A DNA stretch of 64,000 bases from Paraburkholderia acidicola. GTDB lineage: Bacteria > Pseudomonadota > Gammaproteobacteria > Burkholderiales > Burkholderiaceae. A program made the translations under genes and the position numbers. Of this stretch, positions 1-9,919 are shown one piece after another. The notes beneath the pieces are model-generated. The model ran no database searches. It was given only the letters and a program-made list of their open reading frames with translations, and was not told the origin of the DNA. The DNA is taken from assembly GCF_002362315.1 (NCBI RefSeq), contig NZ_MTZV01000003.1, forward strand, positions 62,001 through 126,000, in the 5' to 3' direction. How positions within the stretch are numbered: position 1 is the stretch's first letter; each line of letters begins with the position of its first letter.

Positions 1-432
1 CGCGGGTGTCTCGCTCCACGCTTGTGCGCTGAAGCGGCGATCTTTCAATGCGGGAACCTGTGGCTTCGCTTCCGACGCCTGCTGGATCAGTTGCATCGCT
101 TCGCGCGAATAATCGCCCTGCAACTGCTGAAGACGCTCCTGCGGAATCGATGCGGAAGGCAGCTTCAGTCCCGCGAGCGGTTGCATGAACGGCTGCAATG
201 TAGCGGCGAACTGGCTCAGATCGGGCATCGCTGCAAATGGCGACATGGGGGACGTCGCTGACATGGGTGAGGCACCGTTCGCCCCAGCCTGCACAGCGAC
301 CGACTGCCATGCTTTCGTCCAGGCGTCGAACCATTGCTGTGCGCCCGCGGGTTGTTGCGGTTGCTGCAGTTGTGGCTCGCGGCCTGATGTATCCGTACGG
401 GAAGAATTCGGGGATTGTTGTGATGCAGCCAT
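1..432 (-). CDS. phaC: Class I poly(3-hydroxyalkanoate) synthase, N-terminal part (cut by window edge)
   Basis: The 144 visible codons open from an ATG at 432 and run off the left edge, so the catalytic alpha/beta-hydrolase domain is outside the window. The first ~80 residues are rich in Gln, Ala, Ser and Pro, as is usual for the poorly conserved PhaC head. They are followed by the family's conserved N-terminal signature (LQQLQGDYSREAM, then a DRRF-S-AW stretch). Class I PhaC polymerises (R)-3-hydroxyacyl-CoA into storage polyester at the granule surface. The class I assignment is inference from Burkholderiales context and this N-terminus. The gene lies downstream of pgeF on the same strand, with a 388-bp gap that carries its own promoter. 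Confidence 0.88.
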   Translation of the reverse strand, partial: MAASQQSPNSSRTDTSGREPQLQQPQQPAGAQQWFDAWTKAWQSVAVQAGANGASPMSATSPMSPFAAMPDLSQFAATLQPFMQPLAGLKLPSASIPQERLQQLQGDYSREAMQLIQQASEAKPQVPALKDRRFSAQAWSETPA

Positions 433-820
433 ACCTGCTTTAGACCGGTGAGTCCTTGCGGACGGTTGAGAGGCAGGTTTCTCGCGCACGTGGGCGATTG
501 CTCGCGACCTCGTCACGCCCTGTTCCGTGTGTGGGAAACATTCTTGCTCCCCATCGCAAGGCATGTCAATGCTTGTCCCGGATTTTGCCGCAGTGCGATA
601 TTTTTTTAATTATCGTTTTCCCCATGTGCCGCTTGTGGCGCGGCTTTCCGGGCGATGGGCAATCTCGTGCGCATAAAAATGCGGCCATTCGAGTGGTGTT
701 GAAACAAGGCATTTTGCGAATCGCATGTGTACGTGGCGCGCGAAACCGCCAAAGCGCATGGCAGCCACGCGATGCAGCAAAACCACCGCACCGCCGATGC
801 CTATACCCCGACGCCAGATT
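433..820. other. Gene-free stretch holding the phaC leader and promoter
   Basis: This 388-bp stretch between pgeF and phaC has no convincing coding frame; the short frames here have no homology that I recognise. It contains the phaC promoter candidate and a leader of roughly 100 nt. I see no terminator for pgeF. Confidence 0.6.
540..569 (-). promoter_or_regulatory. Candidate sigma-70 promoter of phaC
   Basis: Read on the minus strand there is a perfect TTGACA (564-569), an 18-nt spacer, and AAGAAT (540-545). The layout, a perfect -35 with an 18-bp spacer and an imperfect -10, resembles the mapped phaC promoter of Cupriavidus necator as I remember it. The start of phaC lies about 100 nt downstream. 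The TSS has not been shown here. Confidence 0.55.
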
Positions 821-1669
821 TCAATTCGCAAGCCAGATCAATGCAGCCATGCGGCCCGTGTCGCGATCGCGGCGATATGAGAAGAAACGCTCGCGTTCGG
901 TGACCGTGCAGTGTTCTCCACCAACAATCTGCGTGACGCCGATACGCCGCAATCGTATGCGTGCGAGCGCAGGCAGATCGGCGAGATATTTGCCCGGCGT
1001 ATCGGGATGCGCGACGAACGCTTGCGCAGTCGCGCCGCGTTCATCGGGTGTGGCCTCGTTCATGAATGCGTCACGAACATCCGCGCCGACTTCGAACGCG
1101 GCGGGTCCGATCGACGGACCGAGCCATGCGTGCAGCACTGTCGTCTCTACGGCCGCAAGCTGCGCAATCCGCTGCGCGGTGTTCTCGATGACACCCGCCG
1201 CAAGTCCGCGCCAGCCGGCATGCGCCGCGCCGACTGCGCGGCCGTCCGGGTCGCACAGCAGCACCGGCATGCAATCGGCGATCATCACGACGCAAACGGT
1301 GCCGGGCACGTTGCTGACGCTCGCATCCGCTAGTGTCGGAGCGCCGCCTTCGCGCTGGCGCGCGAGCACATCGTCGGCGTTGACAACGTCTGCGCCGTGA
1401 ATCTGCTGAAGCCACGCAGGCTCCTGCGCGGTGTCCTGGATACCCGCAAACTGCTTCAGACGCGCACGGTTCTCGAGAACTGCCGCCGGATCGTCTCCTG
1501 CACGCAAACCAAGGTTCAATCCACCCGGACTGTCGACACCATCGCGCCAGCGACCAAACGGCGGCGCGCTCACCCCACCGTTACGCGTCGTGACCAGCGC
1601 GCGCACGCGCGACGCGACATGCCACTCGGGTTGCAGAATATCGGCCTGCGTCAGGTCGGGCAGCGTCAT
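821..1669 (-). CDS. pgeF: Peptidoglycan editing factor / multicopper polyphenol oxidase-like (YfiH/PgeF family)
   Basis: The product has 282 residues and the family signature [10 protein letters not shown] in mid-protein, preceded by a DCMPVLLCD stretch; Cys and His residues there form the metal site. In E. coli this family (YfiH) removes mis-incorporated L-Ser from UDP-MurNAc peptides; older annotations call it laccase or purine phosphorylase (LACC1-like). The ATG at 1669 overlaps the rluD stop by 4 bp (ATGA), so the two are translationally coupled. The rluD-yfiH pairing is widely conserved in proteobacteria. Confidence 0.9.
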   Translation of the reverse strand: MTLPDLTQADILQPEWHVASRVRALVTTRNGGVSAPPFGRWRDGVDSPGGLNLGLRAGDDPAAVLENRARLKQFAGIQDTAQEPAWLQQIHGADVVNADDVLARQREGGAPTLADASVSNVPGTVCVVMIADCMPVLLCDPDGRAVGAAHAGWRGLAAGVIENTAQRIAQLAAVETTVLHAWLGPSIGPAAFEVGADVRDAFMNEATPDERGATAQAFVAHPDTPGKYLADLPALARIRLRRIGVTQIVGGEHCTVTERERFFSYRRDRDTGRMAALIWLAN

Positions 1670-2880
1670 GCGTGATCGTCCTCGCCGTCATGCGTATCGA
1701 ACGATGCGTCGTCCTGGTCGTACACGTCGTCGTCCATGTCGTCGTATTCGTCCGCATTGCCTTGACCGAAACCAAGCGCCTCCGACAGCGCCGCGATATC
1801 GTCCGGCACGGTCGCGCGCCATTGCATCGGACGGCCGGTCTTCGGGTGGATCAGGCCGAGGCGCCATGCGTGCAGCGCCTGACGCGCGAAGTCGCCCGGC
1901 AGCGGCGTCACCGAACGCTTGCCACGCGCACGGCCATAAACTGGGTCGCCGAGCAACGGATGGCCGATGTGCGCGCAATGCACACGAATCTGATGCGTGC
2001 GTCCGGTTTCCAGATCGCAATGAATCGCCGATACCGGCTGGCGCTCCCACACCGCGCTATCGATACGCCGGAAGTGCGTGCGCGCTGCCTTACCCGCCGC
2101 ACTGGTAACGATCGCCATGCGCGTGCGTTCGCGCGGATCGCGACCGATCGGCGCATCGATGGTGCCCTCTTCCCGCACGTTGCCCCACACGAGCGCGAGA
2201 TATCTGCGCTTCACCGTACGCGCCTGCAACTGACGCACAAGGTCGGTTTGCGCTTCGAGCGTGCGTGCGACCACCATCAAGCCGGACGTTTCCTTGTCGA
2301 GTCGATGCACGATGCCTGCGCGTGGCAGCCCCGCCGCAGCGGCGCCATAGCGATGCAGCAGACCGTTCAGCACGGTGCCGCTCCAGTTGCCGGCCGCCGG
2401 ATGGACGACGAGACCCGCGGGCTTGTCGATGACGACGAGCGTGTCGTCTTCGTACACGATCGACAGTGGCACGGGTTCCGGCGTGAACGCGAGTTGTTCG
2501 GGCAGCAGATCGGGAATCAGTTCGATGACCGCATCGAGCGGCACCGGTTGACGGATTTTCGCGGGCGCGCCATCCACCCGCACGCGCTGCGCCTCGATCC
2601 AGCTTTGCAGGCGATTGCGGGAAAATTCCGGAAATACTTTTGCGAGGACCTTGTCGAGCCGTTCGCCGGCAAGTTCGGGCGGCACCGCCACCACGCGCGG
2701 CGCCGTTTCCGCCGATCCGGCCGCCGTCGAGGCCATCGCAAGCGGCGCCAGCGCGTCGCCCGCGAGGTCGTCGTCGAGCGAATCCACCCCTGCTGCGTCG
2801 GCGGCCTCTGCACCTGGGCTATAATCTTCGTTGCTATTCTGGACGCCGGCAGCGGTTACCGGAGTATAAGAGCGGGTCAT
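1666..2880 (-). CDS. rluD: 23S rRNA pseudouridine(1911/1915/1917) synthase
   Basis: This is an RsuA/RluA-family enzyme of 404 residues with an N-terminal S4-like domain ([15 protein letters not shown] at ~70-84) and the catalytic motif [13 protein letters not shown], whose Asp is the nucleophile. It isomerises three uridines in helix 69 of 23S rRNA. It is longer than the ~326 residues of E. coli RluD because of an acidic, Ala-rich head and an acidic Asp/Glu-rich tail. The ATG at 2880 has AGGTGA 10 nt upstream. A shorter start at 2736 is possible but has no ribosome-binding site. The gene is divergent from bamD, whose -10 lies inside this reading frame. Confidence 0.93.
   Translation of the reverse strand: MTRSYTPVTAAGVQNSNEDYSPGAEAADAAGVDSLDDDLAGDALAPLAMASTAAGSAETAPRVVAVPPELAGERLDKVLAKVFPEFSRNRLQSWIEAQRVRVDGAPAKIRQPVPLDAVIELIPDLLPEQLAFTPEPVPLSIVYEDDTLVVIDKPAGLVVHPAAGNWSGTVLNGLLHRYGAAAAGLPRAGIVHRLDKETSGLMVVARTLEAQTDLVRQLQARTVKRRYLALVWGNVREEGTIDAPIGRDPRERTRMAIVTSAAGKAARTHFRRIDSAVWERQPVSAIHCDLETGRTHQIRVHCAHIGHPLLGDPVYGRARGKRSVTPLPGDFARQALHAWRLGLIHPKTGRPMQWRATVPDDIAALSEALGFGQGNADEYDDMDDDVYDQDDASFDTHDGEDDHA
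2820..2825 (+). promoter_or_regulatory. Candidate -10 box for bamD inside the 5' end of rluD
   Basis: A perfect TATAAT sits about 190 bp upstream of the bamD start, within the divergent rluD reading frame. No good -35 is visible at 16-18 bp, so the call rests on the -10 and its position. Confidence 0.35.
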
Positions 2881-3008
2881 CGAGTCTGGGTCACCTGGAC
2901 GTAAAGCTAGACTGGGAAATGCGAGCCTTGAACACCATTATGAATACGGGCCTGGGGACGGCAACCGCTGAAGCGGTTGTCCGGAAGACTACGGCCCGAA
3001 AGACGATC

Positions 3009-3806
3009 ATGAACGTGGCCCGCTATATTGCGTGCGCTGCAGCCGTTGCACTGGTGGCGGCCTGTCATGGCCTGCCGCAAAAGACCGACGAAACAGCCGC
3101 ATGGCCGAATAGCAAATTATATACGGAGGCCGAGGATGCAATGAACGGCAGCGACTGGGGCAAGTGCGCGAAATATTTCGAAGCACTCGAAGGTCGCGAT
3201 CCGTTTGGCCATTTCGCCCAGCAGGCACAGATCAACGTCGCGTACTGTAACTGGAAGGATAGCGAAACCGACGCTGCCGACCAGGCCGTCGACCGCTTCA
3301 TCCAGCTGCATCCGGATCACCCGGACATTCCTTACGCGTATTACCTGAAGGGCATGATCCACTTCAACGACGACCTCGGTCTGTTTGGCCGCTTCTCCGG
3401 CCAGGACATGAGCGAGCGTGATCCGAAGTCGCTGCGCGAGTCGTATGACGCGTTCAAGGTCGTGGTCGACCGGTTCCCGAACAGCAAGTACGCGCCGGAC
3501 GCCGCGCAGCGCATGCGCTACATCGTCAACGCACTCGCGTCGCACGAAGTCCACGCAGCCGATTACTACTATCGTCGCGGCGCTTACGTGGCGGCGATCA
3601 ACCGCGCACAGCTGGCGATTCAGGAATACAAGAACGCGCCCGCTATCGAGGACGCACTGCACATCATGATGCTGTCGTACCAGCGGCTCGACCAGCCGCA
3701 ACTGGCCGACGACACGAAGCGCATCCTGGCCGGGACCTTCCCCGACAGCCCGTATATCACCGGGCATGCGCGACCGGGTAAGGAAAAATCGTGGTGGCAG
3801 TTCTAG
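3009..3806 (+). CDS. bamD: Outer membrane protein assembly factor BamD (ComL) lipoprotein
   Basis: BamD is the essential lipoprotein of the BAM complex, which inserts beta-barrel proteins into the outer membrane. With the ATG at 3009 the product is 265 residues, with a short lipoprotein signal and lipobox LVAAC (Cys19). TPR-like repeats fill the mature protein, starting around KLYTEAEDAM and continuing through the FIQLHPDHPDIPYAYYLKG segment. Upstream in-frame ATGs (e.g. 2939) would put ~23 extra residues before the signal, so 3009 is preferred. A terminator follows 29 nt after the stop. Confidence 0.93.
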   Translation: MNVARYIACAAAVALVAACHGLPQKTDETAAWPNSKLYTEAEDAMNGSDWGKCAKYFEALEGRDPFGHFAQQAQINVAYCNWKDSETDAADQAVDRFIQLHPDHPDIPYAYYLKGMIHFNDDLGLFGRFSGQDMSERDPKSLRESYDAFKVVVDRFPNSKYAPDAAQRMRYIVNALASHEVHAADYYYRRGAYVAAINRAQLAIQEYKNAPAIEDALHIMMLSYQRLDQPQLADDTKRILAGTFPDSPYITGHARPGKEKSWWQF

Positions 3807-3834
3807 GCCACACGTAGTCCGCCCGCAAAACAAG

Positions 3835-3866
3835 ACGCCACGGCAATCACCGTGGCGTTTTTCTTT
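3835..3866 (+). terminator. Rho-independent terminator after bamD
   Basis: A perfect 8-bp stem (CGCCACGG / CCGTGGCG, 3836-3843 with 3850-3857) has a 6-nt loop and is followed by TTTTTCTTT. It also separates bamD from the convergent rlmD. Confidence 0.88.
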
Positions 3867-3883
3867 GCCGGTCCTGCTGCAGG

Positions 3884-5314
3884 CTAAGCGCGCTCGAACA
3901 ACGCAATCGATTCGACGTGCGACGTATGCGGGAACATATTCACCACGCCCGCCCCTTTGAGCCGGTAACCGGCTTCATGGACCAGCAGACCGGCATCGCG
4001 AGCCAGCGTCGCGGGGTTGCACGACACGTAGACGATTCGTTGCGGCAGCGGACCCGTGCCACTCTGTGCGATCTCCGCCAACGCCTTCGCAATCGCCAGC
4101 GCGCCTTCGCGAGGCGGATCGATCAGGTACTTGTCGAATGCGCCGAGCGCGCGGATGTCGTCGGCGGTGACGTCGAACAGGTTGCGGCACGCAAACGACG
4201 TATGCCCCGCCACGCCGTTCTCCTGCGCGTTCGCGAGCGCACGCGTGGTCAGCACCTCGCTGCCTTCGATGCCCACCACCTCGCGCGCAAGCCGCGCGAG
4301 CGGCAACGTGAAATTACCGATCCCGCAGAACAGATCGAGCACGCGATCGCCGCGCGCCGGCGCGAGCAGACGCAGCGCGCGCCCCACCAGCACGCGGTTG
4401 ATCTGGTGATTCACCTGGGTGAAGTCGGTGGGCCGGAACGGCATCCGGATATCGAATTCCGGCAGGGTGTAATCAAGCGGGACGTCGAGCGGATAGAACG
4501 GCACAGCCGACTCCGGCCCTTGCGGCTGGAGCCAGAACTGCACCTTGTACGCATCGGCGAAGTCGCGCAGATGCTGTTCGTCGTCGGCGTTGATCGGCTC
4601 GAGCACGCGCAGCACGAGCGCGGTCACGGATGTGCCGACCGCGAGTTCGATCTGCGGCATGCGGTTGCGAATCGACAGCGACCCGACCAGCTGGCGCAGC
4701 GGCACGAGCATCGCCGAGACGTGCGGCGGCAGCACTTCGCAGCTCGTCATGTCGGCGACGTAGCTGCTCTTGCGTTCATGGAACCCTACCAGCACGCCGC
4801 CCTTCTTCTCGATGTCGCGCACCGTCAGCCGCGCACGATAGCGGTAGCCCCACGACGGCCCGTGAATCGGCCGGAACACGGTCTCCGCACGCAGCTTCGC
4901 CAGATGAGCGAGGTTGTCTTCGAGTACGCGCTGCTTCACGGCGATCTGCGCACGTATATCGAGGTGCTGCATCGAACAACCGCCGCAGGTACCGAAGAAG
5001 CTGCACTTCGGTTTCGTGCGGATCACGCTTTCGCGCAACACCTCGACGACTTCCGCCTGTTCGAAACTCGGCTTCTTCCGGTAGCTCGCATAGGTGACGC
5101 GCTCACCTGGCAAAGCGCCTTCGACGAAGATCACCTTACCGGGCGTCCCGTCTTCGTTGACCGTGCGGCCGACGCCGCGCGCTTCCATATCGAGCGAGTG
5201 AATTTCCAGAATGGGGGCGGCAGCCCTGTCGACTTTGGCGACGTCAGCAGCGGGGGCTGCCTGCGCAGGCTTTCTTTTGCCTTTACGCATGCGGTGAGGA
5301 GCAGTTTCGGACAC
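3884..5314 (-). CDS. rlmD: 23S rRNA (uracil-5-)-methyltransferase RlmD (RumA)
   Basis: This SAM-dependent enzyme makes m5U1939 in 23S rRNA. The 476-residue product has a TRAM-like domain after a basic head, the Fe-S cluster Cys motif [10 protein letters not shown], the SAM motif [15 protein letters not shown], and the catalytic [10 protein letters not shown] near the C-terminus. I chose the GTG at 5314 because AGGAAG lies 8 nt upstream. The frame is open further to a TTG at 5428, but that part has an unrelated composition and no ribosome site. The next ATG is at 5290. Confidence 0.92.
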   Translation of the reverse strand: MSETAPHRMRKGKRKPAQAAPAADVAKVDRAAAPILEIHSLDMEARGVGRTVNEDGTPGKVIFVEGALPGERVTYASYRKKPSFEQAEVVEVLRESVIRTKPKCSFFGTCGGCSMQHLDIRAQIAVKQRVLEDNLAHLAKLRAETVFRPIHGPSWGYRYRARLTVRDIEKKGGVLVGFHERKSSYVADMTSCEVLPPHVSAMLVPLRQLVGSLSIRNRMPQIELAVGTSVTALVLRVLEPINADDEQHLRDFADAYKVQFWLQPQGPESAVPFYPLDVPLDYTLPEFDIRMPFRPTDFTQVNHQINRVLVGRALRLLAPARGDRVLDLFCGIGNFTLPLARLAREVVGIEGSEVLTTRALANAQENGVAGHTSFACRNLFDVTADDIRALGAFDKYLIDPPREGALAIAKALAEIAQSGTGPLPQRIVYVSCNPATLARDAGLLVHEAGYRLKGAGVVNMFPHTSHVESIALFERA

Positions 5315-5428
5315 CTGCGGCTTCCTGACAGACGGATGGGGAAGGCGAGATTGTAGACGAACGGCAAGCGGCGCCGGGGATTTGGCGGTGCGCGCGGCCA
5401 GTGGGCAGCGCGGCACGCAGAGGCGCAA

Positions 5429-6205
5429 TCAGGCTTCGAACGCAGCCAGGTACTGGGCCCAATGCGCTGCCGGCTCCAGTGCCAGCGAATTCTTCACGAG
5501 AACGATCTCGTCGTCGTATTCCGCCTGCGAAAGCCCACCGCGCATCAACTGGAAGCGGCAGTACAGCAGGTACGTATTGACGACGTCAGTCTCGCAATAA
5601 TTGCGGATTTCTTCGAGACGCCCTTCCTGGTATGCGTGCCACACCTGCCCGCCGTCCATCCCGAGCTTGCCGGGAAAGCCGCACAGCTTCGCGAGTGCAT
5701 CGAGCGGCGCATTCGCACGCGCCTGGTACATCGCGAGCACGTCCATCAGGTCGGTGTGACGCGAATGGTAGCGGCTGATGTAGTTGTTCCACTTGAATTC
5801 GCGATCGTCTTCGCCGAGATCCCAGTAGCGCGACGCGCGCACGCCGTGCACCAGTGCGCGGTAATGCAGTACCGGCAGGTCGAAGCCGCCACCGTTCCAC
5901 GACACGAGTTGCGGCGTGTATTTCTCGATCGTGCGGTAAAACGACTGGATCAGCGCAGCCTCGCCGTCCTCCAGCGAGCCGAGCGAACGCACCCGAAAGC
6001 CCGCGTTGTCGCGAAACACACAGGAGATCGCCGCGATGCGCTGCAGATGGTGCTGCAGAAAATCGCCGCCGGTCTTCTCGCGGCGCGCGGCGAACGCATG
6101 CTCGGCGACCTCGGCATCGGTCAGCGTGGCAGGCAGGTCTTCGAGGCGGCGAATGCCGGCGACATCGGGAATCGTCTCGATGTCGAAAACAAGAATCGGT
6201 GTCAT
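5429..6205 (-). CDS. Predicted 3'-5' exonuclease related to the PolB exonuclease domain
   Basis: The 258-residue protein opens with the DEDD-type exonuclease I motif (VFDIETIPD, residues ~4-12). Further acidic motifs follow: SWNGGGFDLPVL (motif II) and YCETDVVNTYLLY (motif III). It matches the DNA_pol_B_exo2 family, stand-alone exonucleases of unknown physiological substrate. It lies 6 bp downstream of rpoS and probably shares its transcript. Confidence 0.85.
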   Translation of the reverse strand: MTPILVFDIETIPDVAGIRRLEDLPATLTDAEVAEHAFAARREKTGGDFLQHHLQRIAAISCVFRDNAGFRVRSLGSLEDGEAALIQSFYRTIEKYTPQLVSWNGGGFDLPVLHYRALVHGVRASRYWDLGEDDREFKWNNYISRYHSRHTDLMDVLAMYQARANAPLDALAKLCGFPGKLGMDGGQVWHAYQEGRLEEIRNYCETDVVNTYLLYCRFQLMRGGLSQAEYDDEIVLVKNSLALEPAAHWAQYLAAFEA

Positions 6206-6211
6206 CGGTGT

Positions 6212-7306
6212 TTACAGAACGGCGTCCTTGCGCACGCCGTTGGATGCGAAGAAGCGCTTGAGCCGGACCAGCGCTTCCTGCTGGATCTGCCTCACGCGTT
6301 CCCGCGTCAGGCCCATTTCGTCGGCGAGTTCTTCGAGCGTGGCCGGCTCGATGTGATTCAGGCCGAAACGCCGTTCGATCACGTGGCGATGCTTGTCGGA
6401 GAGCCGCGCGAGCCATGCGCGCGTGAGCGTCTCCAGCTCGCGGTGCTGCACCTCGGCATCGGGCGACTGGCTTTGATCGTCGGACAGCAGGTCGAGCAGG
6501 CTGCTCGCCGGATCGAGATCGAGCGGCGCATCGAGCGATGCAGTGTGTTCGTTCAGCGCGAGGATGTCGGTGACTTCCTCGGTGGTCTTGCCGGTCAGGT
6601 AGGCAATGTCGTCGATGCTCGCGTCACGGCGCTCGGCCGCTTCGCCCGAGTTCATCGAGTTTTTCTCGAGATGGCGTTTCGCGCGCAGCACCTGGTTGAG
6701 TTCGCGGATCACGTGCACTGGCAGTCGCACCGTGCGCGCCTGGTTCATGATTGCACGCTCGATGCTCTGACGAATCCACCACGTCGCATAGGTCGAGAAG
6801 CGGAAGCCGCGCGTCGGATCGAACTTTTCGATGGCGTGCATCAGACCGAGGTTGCCCTCTTCGATCAGATCGAGCAGCGGCACGCCGCGATTCAGATACC
6901 CCTTCGCGATGCTGACCACGAGCCGCAGATTGCGCTCGATCATGACCTGGCGCGCTTCGAACTCGCCGGCTTTGGCGAGCCGCGAGTAGCGTTGCTCTTC
7001 CTCGACGGTGAGGAGCGGCTTGACGCTGATGCGATTCAGGTAGTGCTGGATGGTGTCGGCCGTGAGTTCGGCCTGCAGTATTGCGCGGAAATCGTCGGCG
7101 TCCGCCGCGGGGCTGCTCGCGCCTTCACGTGTTTCTTCTGCGTCGTCGATGCCGCCCGCGGCCTCGTCGGGTTCCCGTGCGTTATCGAGATCCTCGACGC
7201 TGTCGTCATCGGGCTCCGAAACGGCGCCGCTATCCGCCGGCACCCGCGTGACGCGGCTGACCTTCTCAGTCCCGGCTTGCTGCGTACGGCGCTTCGGTTT
7301 CGGCAT
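6212..7306 (-). CDS. rpoS: RNA polymerase sigma factor RpoS (sigma-S)
   Basis: This is the master regulator of stationary phase and general stress. The 364-residue product has a ~75-residue acidic head, then region 1.2 (LQAELTADTIQHYLNRI), region 2 with core-binding and -10 recognition (DLIEEGNLGLMHAIEKFD, RGFRFSTYATWWIRQSIERA), region 3, and the region 4 helix-turn-helix near LADEMGLTRERVRQIQ. It is ~34 residues longer than E. coli RpoS, all at the N-terminus. nlpD directly upstream follows the widely conserved nlpD-rpoS order; in enterobacteria the main rpoS promoter lies inside nlpD. Confidence 0.97.
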   Translation of the reverse strand: MPKPKRRTQQAGTEKVSRVTRVPADSGAVSEPDDDSVEDLDNAREPDEAAGGIDDAEETREGASSPAADADDFRAILQAELTADTIQHYLNRISVKPLLTVEEEQRYSRLAKAGEFEARQVMIERNLRLVVSIAKGYLNRGVPLLDLIEEGNLGLMHAIEKFDPTRGFRFSTYATWWIRQSIERAIMNQARTVRLPVHVIRELNQVLRAKRHLEKNSMNSGEAAERRDASIDDIAYLTGKTTEEVTDILALNEHTASLDAPLDLDPASSLLDLLSDDQSQSPDAEVQHRELETLTRAWLARLSDKHRHVIERRFGLNHIEPATLEELADEMGLTRERVRQIQQEALVRLKRFFASNGVRKDAVL

Positions 7307-7317
7307 GGTCGTGTCGC

Positions 7318-8241
7318 TTATTGAGGCGGCAAATACTTCAGCGGGTCGACAGGTTTGCCCTGCCGGCGAACTTCGAAGTGCAACATCACGCGGTCCGAAT
7401 CACTGTTACCCATTTCGGCGATCTTCTGCCCTTTGGTCACCGCGTCTCCCTCTTTTACCATCAAAGCACGGTTGTGTGCATACGCGGTGAGATAAGTTGC
7501 GTCATGTTTGATGATAATTAGATTGCCGTATCCGCGCAGCCCGTTTCCGGCATAAACCACGCGACCGTCGGCCGAGGCTGTCACCGGATCGCCCGCTGCA
7601 CCGCCGATATTCACACCCTTGTTTTTGGCGTCATCAAACGTACCGAGGACGGGACCGCGCGCCGGCCATGCGAAGGCGATCGGACCGCTCGACGCCGTAG
7701 CATCGCTCGCGCCTGCGCTGGCTGGCGGCACCGTCGCGGTGGCGCCCGAATCGGAACTGTAGAGCGGCGGCGCCGGCATGACGCCCGCCGCGGCACCGGT
7801 CGTGGCTGCGCCCGTACCACCGAGCGGCGCGCTCTGTACGCTGCCGCCCGTCACCGGCGCGGTCGCGACTCCCGGCGTCAACCCGGCGACGTTCGCACCC
7901 AGCGGCGCGACACGCAGCAACTGATCGACTTCGATCTGGTTCGGGTTGGCGAGATTGTTCCACGTCGCAATATCGCGATAGTTCTGACCGTTCTCGAGCG
8001 CAATCCGGTAGAGGGTGTCGCCTGGCTTCACACGGTAGTAACCGGGCGGCGGCGGACCGGGCGGCACGGCAGGCTGCGCGCCCTGCGTAGCCAGCGCGCC
8101 GGAACGATCGACGACGGGCGCCTGATCGAGCCGTGTCGCACAGGCCGTCAACAGGGAGAGCGCGACCACGCACACAGTACGCTGGGCTAAGGTCAGGCGG
8201 ACATTCAAGCTGATTGTTTGCATCGCGCGCAACATACTCAT
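7318..8241 (-). CDS. nlpD: Murein hydrolase activator NlpD (LysM + LytM lipoprotein)
   Basis: The lipoprotein has lipobox LLTAC, a LysM peptidoglycan-binding domain (YRVKPGDTLYRIA), an Ala/Gly/Pro linker and a C-terminal LytM/M23 domain. The LytM site looks degenerate: the usual Zn-binding Asp is Asn in KGVNIGG, though YAHN and LHFEVRR remain. That fits a non-catalytic activator of amidases such as AmiC during septum splitting. The ATG at 8241 gives 307 residues; GGAG lies 13 nt upstream. A TTG at 8250 and ATGs at 8235 and 8223 are alternatives. Confidence 0.92.
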   Translation of the reverse strand: MSMLRAMQTISLNVRLTLAQRTVCVVALSLLTACATRLDQAPVVDRSGALATQGAQPAVPPGPPPPGYYRVKPGDTLYRIALENGQNYRDIATWNNLANPNQIEVDQLLRVAPLGANVAGLTPGVATAPVTGGSVQSAPLGGTGAATTGAAAGVMPAPPLYSSDSGATATVPPASAGASDATASSGPIAFAWPARGPVLGTFDDAKNKGVNIGGAAGDPVTASADGRVVYAGNGLRGYGNLIIIKHDATYLTAYAHNRALMVKEGDAVTKGQKIAEMGNSDSDRVMLHFEVRRQGKPVDPLKYLPPQ

Positions 8242-8246
8242 CGGTA

Positions 8247-9164
8247 TCAAATCACTCCGGATTTTAAGGGTACAAAGAAAACGCGATCAAGCCGCGATTC
8301 GCGCCATTGCGCGGGCCCGGTGCGCTCGACGAGCGTCAGCACCTGCGCCGGCCCGCTCTGCGTACCGACCGGTGCGACGAGCCGCCCGCCGATCGTCAGT
8401 TGTTCGAGCAGCGCCTGCGGCACATCGAGTCCTGCAGCGGCAATCACGATCGCATCGAACGGTGCGGCCGATGGCAAACCGAGCCGCCCGTCGCCGTAAT
8501 GCAGCCGGATGTTCGGAATGCGCAGCGGACGCAGATTGATCTTGGCGCGTTCGTAAAGCGGTTTGATGCGTTCGATCGAATACACGTCGCGCGCTACCTG
8601 GCTCAGCACCGCCGCCTGATAACCGCAACCGGTACCGATCTCGAGCACGCTCGCGAGCGTACGGCCTGCTGCCGCGAGTTCGATCATCCGTGCCACCACC
8701 GAAGGCTTCGAGATCGTCTGGTGATGACCGATGGGCAGCGCGGCGTCTTCGTAAGCCTGCGTGGCGAGCCCCGGATCGATGAACATGTGGCGCGGCACCA
8801 CCGACATCGCATGCAGCACACGCGGATCGGTCACGCCATTCGTGCGCAGGCGTTCGACCATGCGCTCGCGCACCCGTTCCGAGGTCAGCGCCAGTGCGCC
8901 GTTCAAGGCGACATTCGGGGCCGTGCTGCGCTCCGGCGTTTTCGCCGGATGGCGGGCAGCGCGATGGCCGGTGGTGTCGGCGCGCGTACCGACCGGTGTG
9001 CGTGCCGTGCCCGGGCGCGAGTCCGTCGCGCTGTGACCTGAGGTAACCGATGCACCCGAGGCGCCGGACGCGCGCAGTTCGCCGGACCGCCCTTCGGGCT
9101 TGCGCGGCTCGCGCACCAGATCCTCGAGCCCCAGCGGGAAGCGCTTCGCGCGTTCGCCGCTCAT
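8247..9164 (-). CDS. pcm: Protein-L-isoaspartate O-methyltransferase
   Basis: Pcm methylates L-isoaspartyl residues to start repair of aged proteins. The 305-residue product has the SAM motif [15 protein letters not shown] and the PCMT signature ([11 protein letters not shown]). It carries an unusual ~95-residue Ser/Thr/Arg/Pro-rich N-terminal extension compared with the ~208-residue E. coli enzyme. The ATG at 9164 overlaps the surE stop (ATGA), which decides the start; a start nine codons upstream is less likely. Confidence 0.92.
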   Translation of the reverse strand: MSGERAKRFPLGLEDLVREPRKPEGRSGELRASGASGASVTSGHSATDSRPGTARTPVGTRADTTGHRAARHPAKTPERSTAPNVALNGALALTSERVRERMVERLRTNGVTDPRVLHAMSVVPRHMFIDPGLATQAYEDAALPIGHHQTISKPSVVARMIELAAAGRTLASVLEIGTGCGYQAAVLSQVARDVYSIERIKPLYERAKINLRPLRIPNIRLHYGDGRLGLPSAAPFDAIVIAAAGLDVPQALLEQLTIGGRLVAPVGTQSGPAQVLTLVERTGPAQWRESRLDRVFFVPLKSGVI

Positions 9165-9919
9165 GAAGCGCCGCTCCCGGCGCGCGCCCATTCGCGCGCC
9201 GCGGGCAGCATATGAGTGTGAGTCAGATCGAGTTGCAGCGGCGTGATCGACACGTGGCCATTGGCGACTGCGTGGAAATCGGTGCCTTCGCTGGCATCGC
9301 GCGCGCTGCCGGAAGGACCGATCCAGTAGATCGGCTCGCCGCGTGGGTTGGTCTGGCGGATCACCGGCTGCGACGGATGGCGTTTGCCGAGCCGTGTCAC
9401 CTGCCAGTCGCGCAGTTGTGCGTACGGCAGATTGGGGATGTTGACGTTCAGCAGCGGATGACCGGGCAACGGCGCTTTCAGATAATGCGCAACGATTTCC
9501 GCGGCGACGCGAGTGGCATCTTCGAGATGCACCCAGTCTTTGTCGACAAGCGAAAACGCAATGGCCGGCACGCCGAACATGATGCCTTCGGTCGCTGCCG
9601 CGACCGTGCCCGAGTACAACGTGTCCTCGCCCATGTTCTGGCCGTTGTTGATGCCGGATACGACGAGATCGGGCGTGTGGTCGAGCATGCCGGTCAGCGC
9701 GACGTGCACGGAGTCGGTGGGTGTGCCGTTCACGTAATAGAAGCCGTTCGGTGCGCGCAACACCGATAGCGGCCGCGACAGCGTCAGCGAGTTCGACGCG
9801 CCGCTGCAGTTCTGCTCGGGTGCCATCACGGTGACGTCGGCGAGCGGCTTCAGCGCTTCATAGAGCGCAGCAAGGCCGGGCGCCAGATAACCGTCGTCAT
9901 TGCTGAGTAGGATTCGCAT
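9161..9919 (-). CDS. surE: 5'/3'-nucleotidase SurE
   Basis: SurE is a metal-dependent phosphatase acting on nucleoside monophosphates and polyphosphate. The 252-residue product begins with the family signature [10 protein letters not shown], whose adjacent Asp8 and Asp9 bind the metal. NGTPTDSVH and [20 protein letters not shown] follow. The start is placed at this canonical Met rather than ten codons upstream. It heads the surE-pcm-nlpD-rpoS stress cluster and overlaps pcm by 4 bp. Confidence 0.95.
   Translation of the reverse strand: MRILLSNDDGYLAPGLAALYEALKPLADVTVMAPEQNCSGASNSLTLSRPLSVLRAPNGFYYVNGTPTDSVHVALTGMLDHTPDLVVSGINNGQNMGEDTLYSGTVAAATEGIMFGVPAIAFSLVDKDWVHLEDATRVAAEIVAHYLKAPLPGHPLLNVNIPNLPYAQLRDWQVTRLGKRHPSQPVIRQTNPRGEPIYWIGPSGSARDASEGTDFHAVANGHVSITPLQLDLTHTHMLPAAREWARAGSGAS

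Noticed and set aside
3009-3806. Longer BamD starting at 2640 or 2939
   Set aside because: These starts place unrelated residues before a complete lipoprotein signal peptide with its lipobox at Cys19.
5462-7324. 620-codon plus-strand frame
   Set aside because: Antisense to the exonuclease and rpoS; no recognisable domain.
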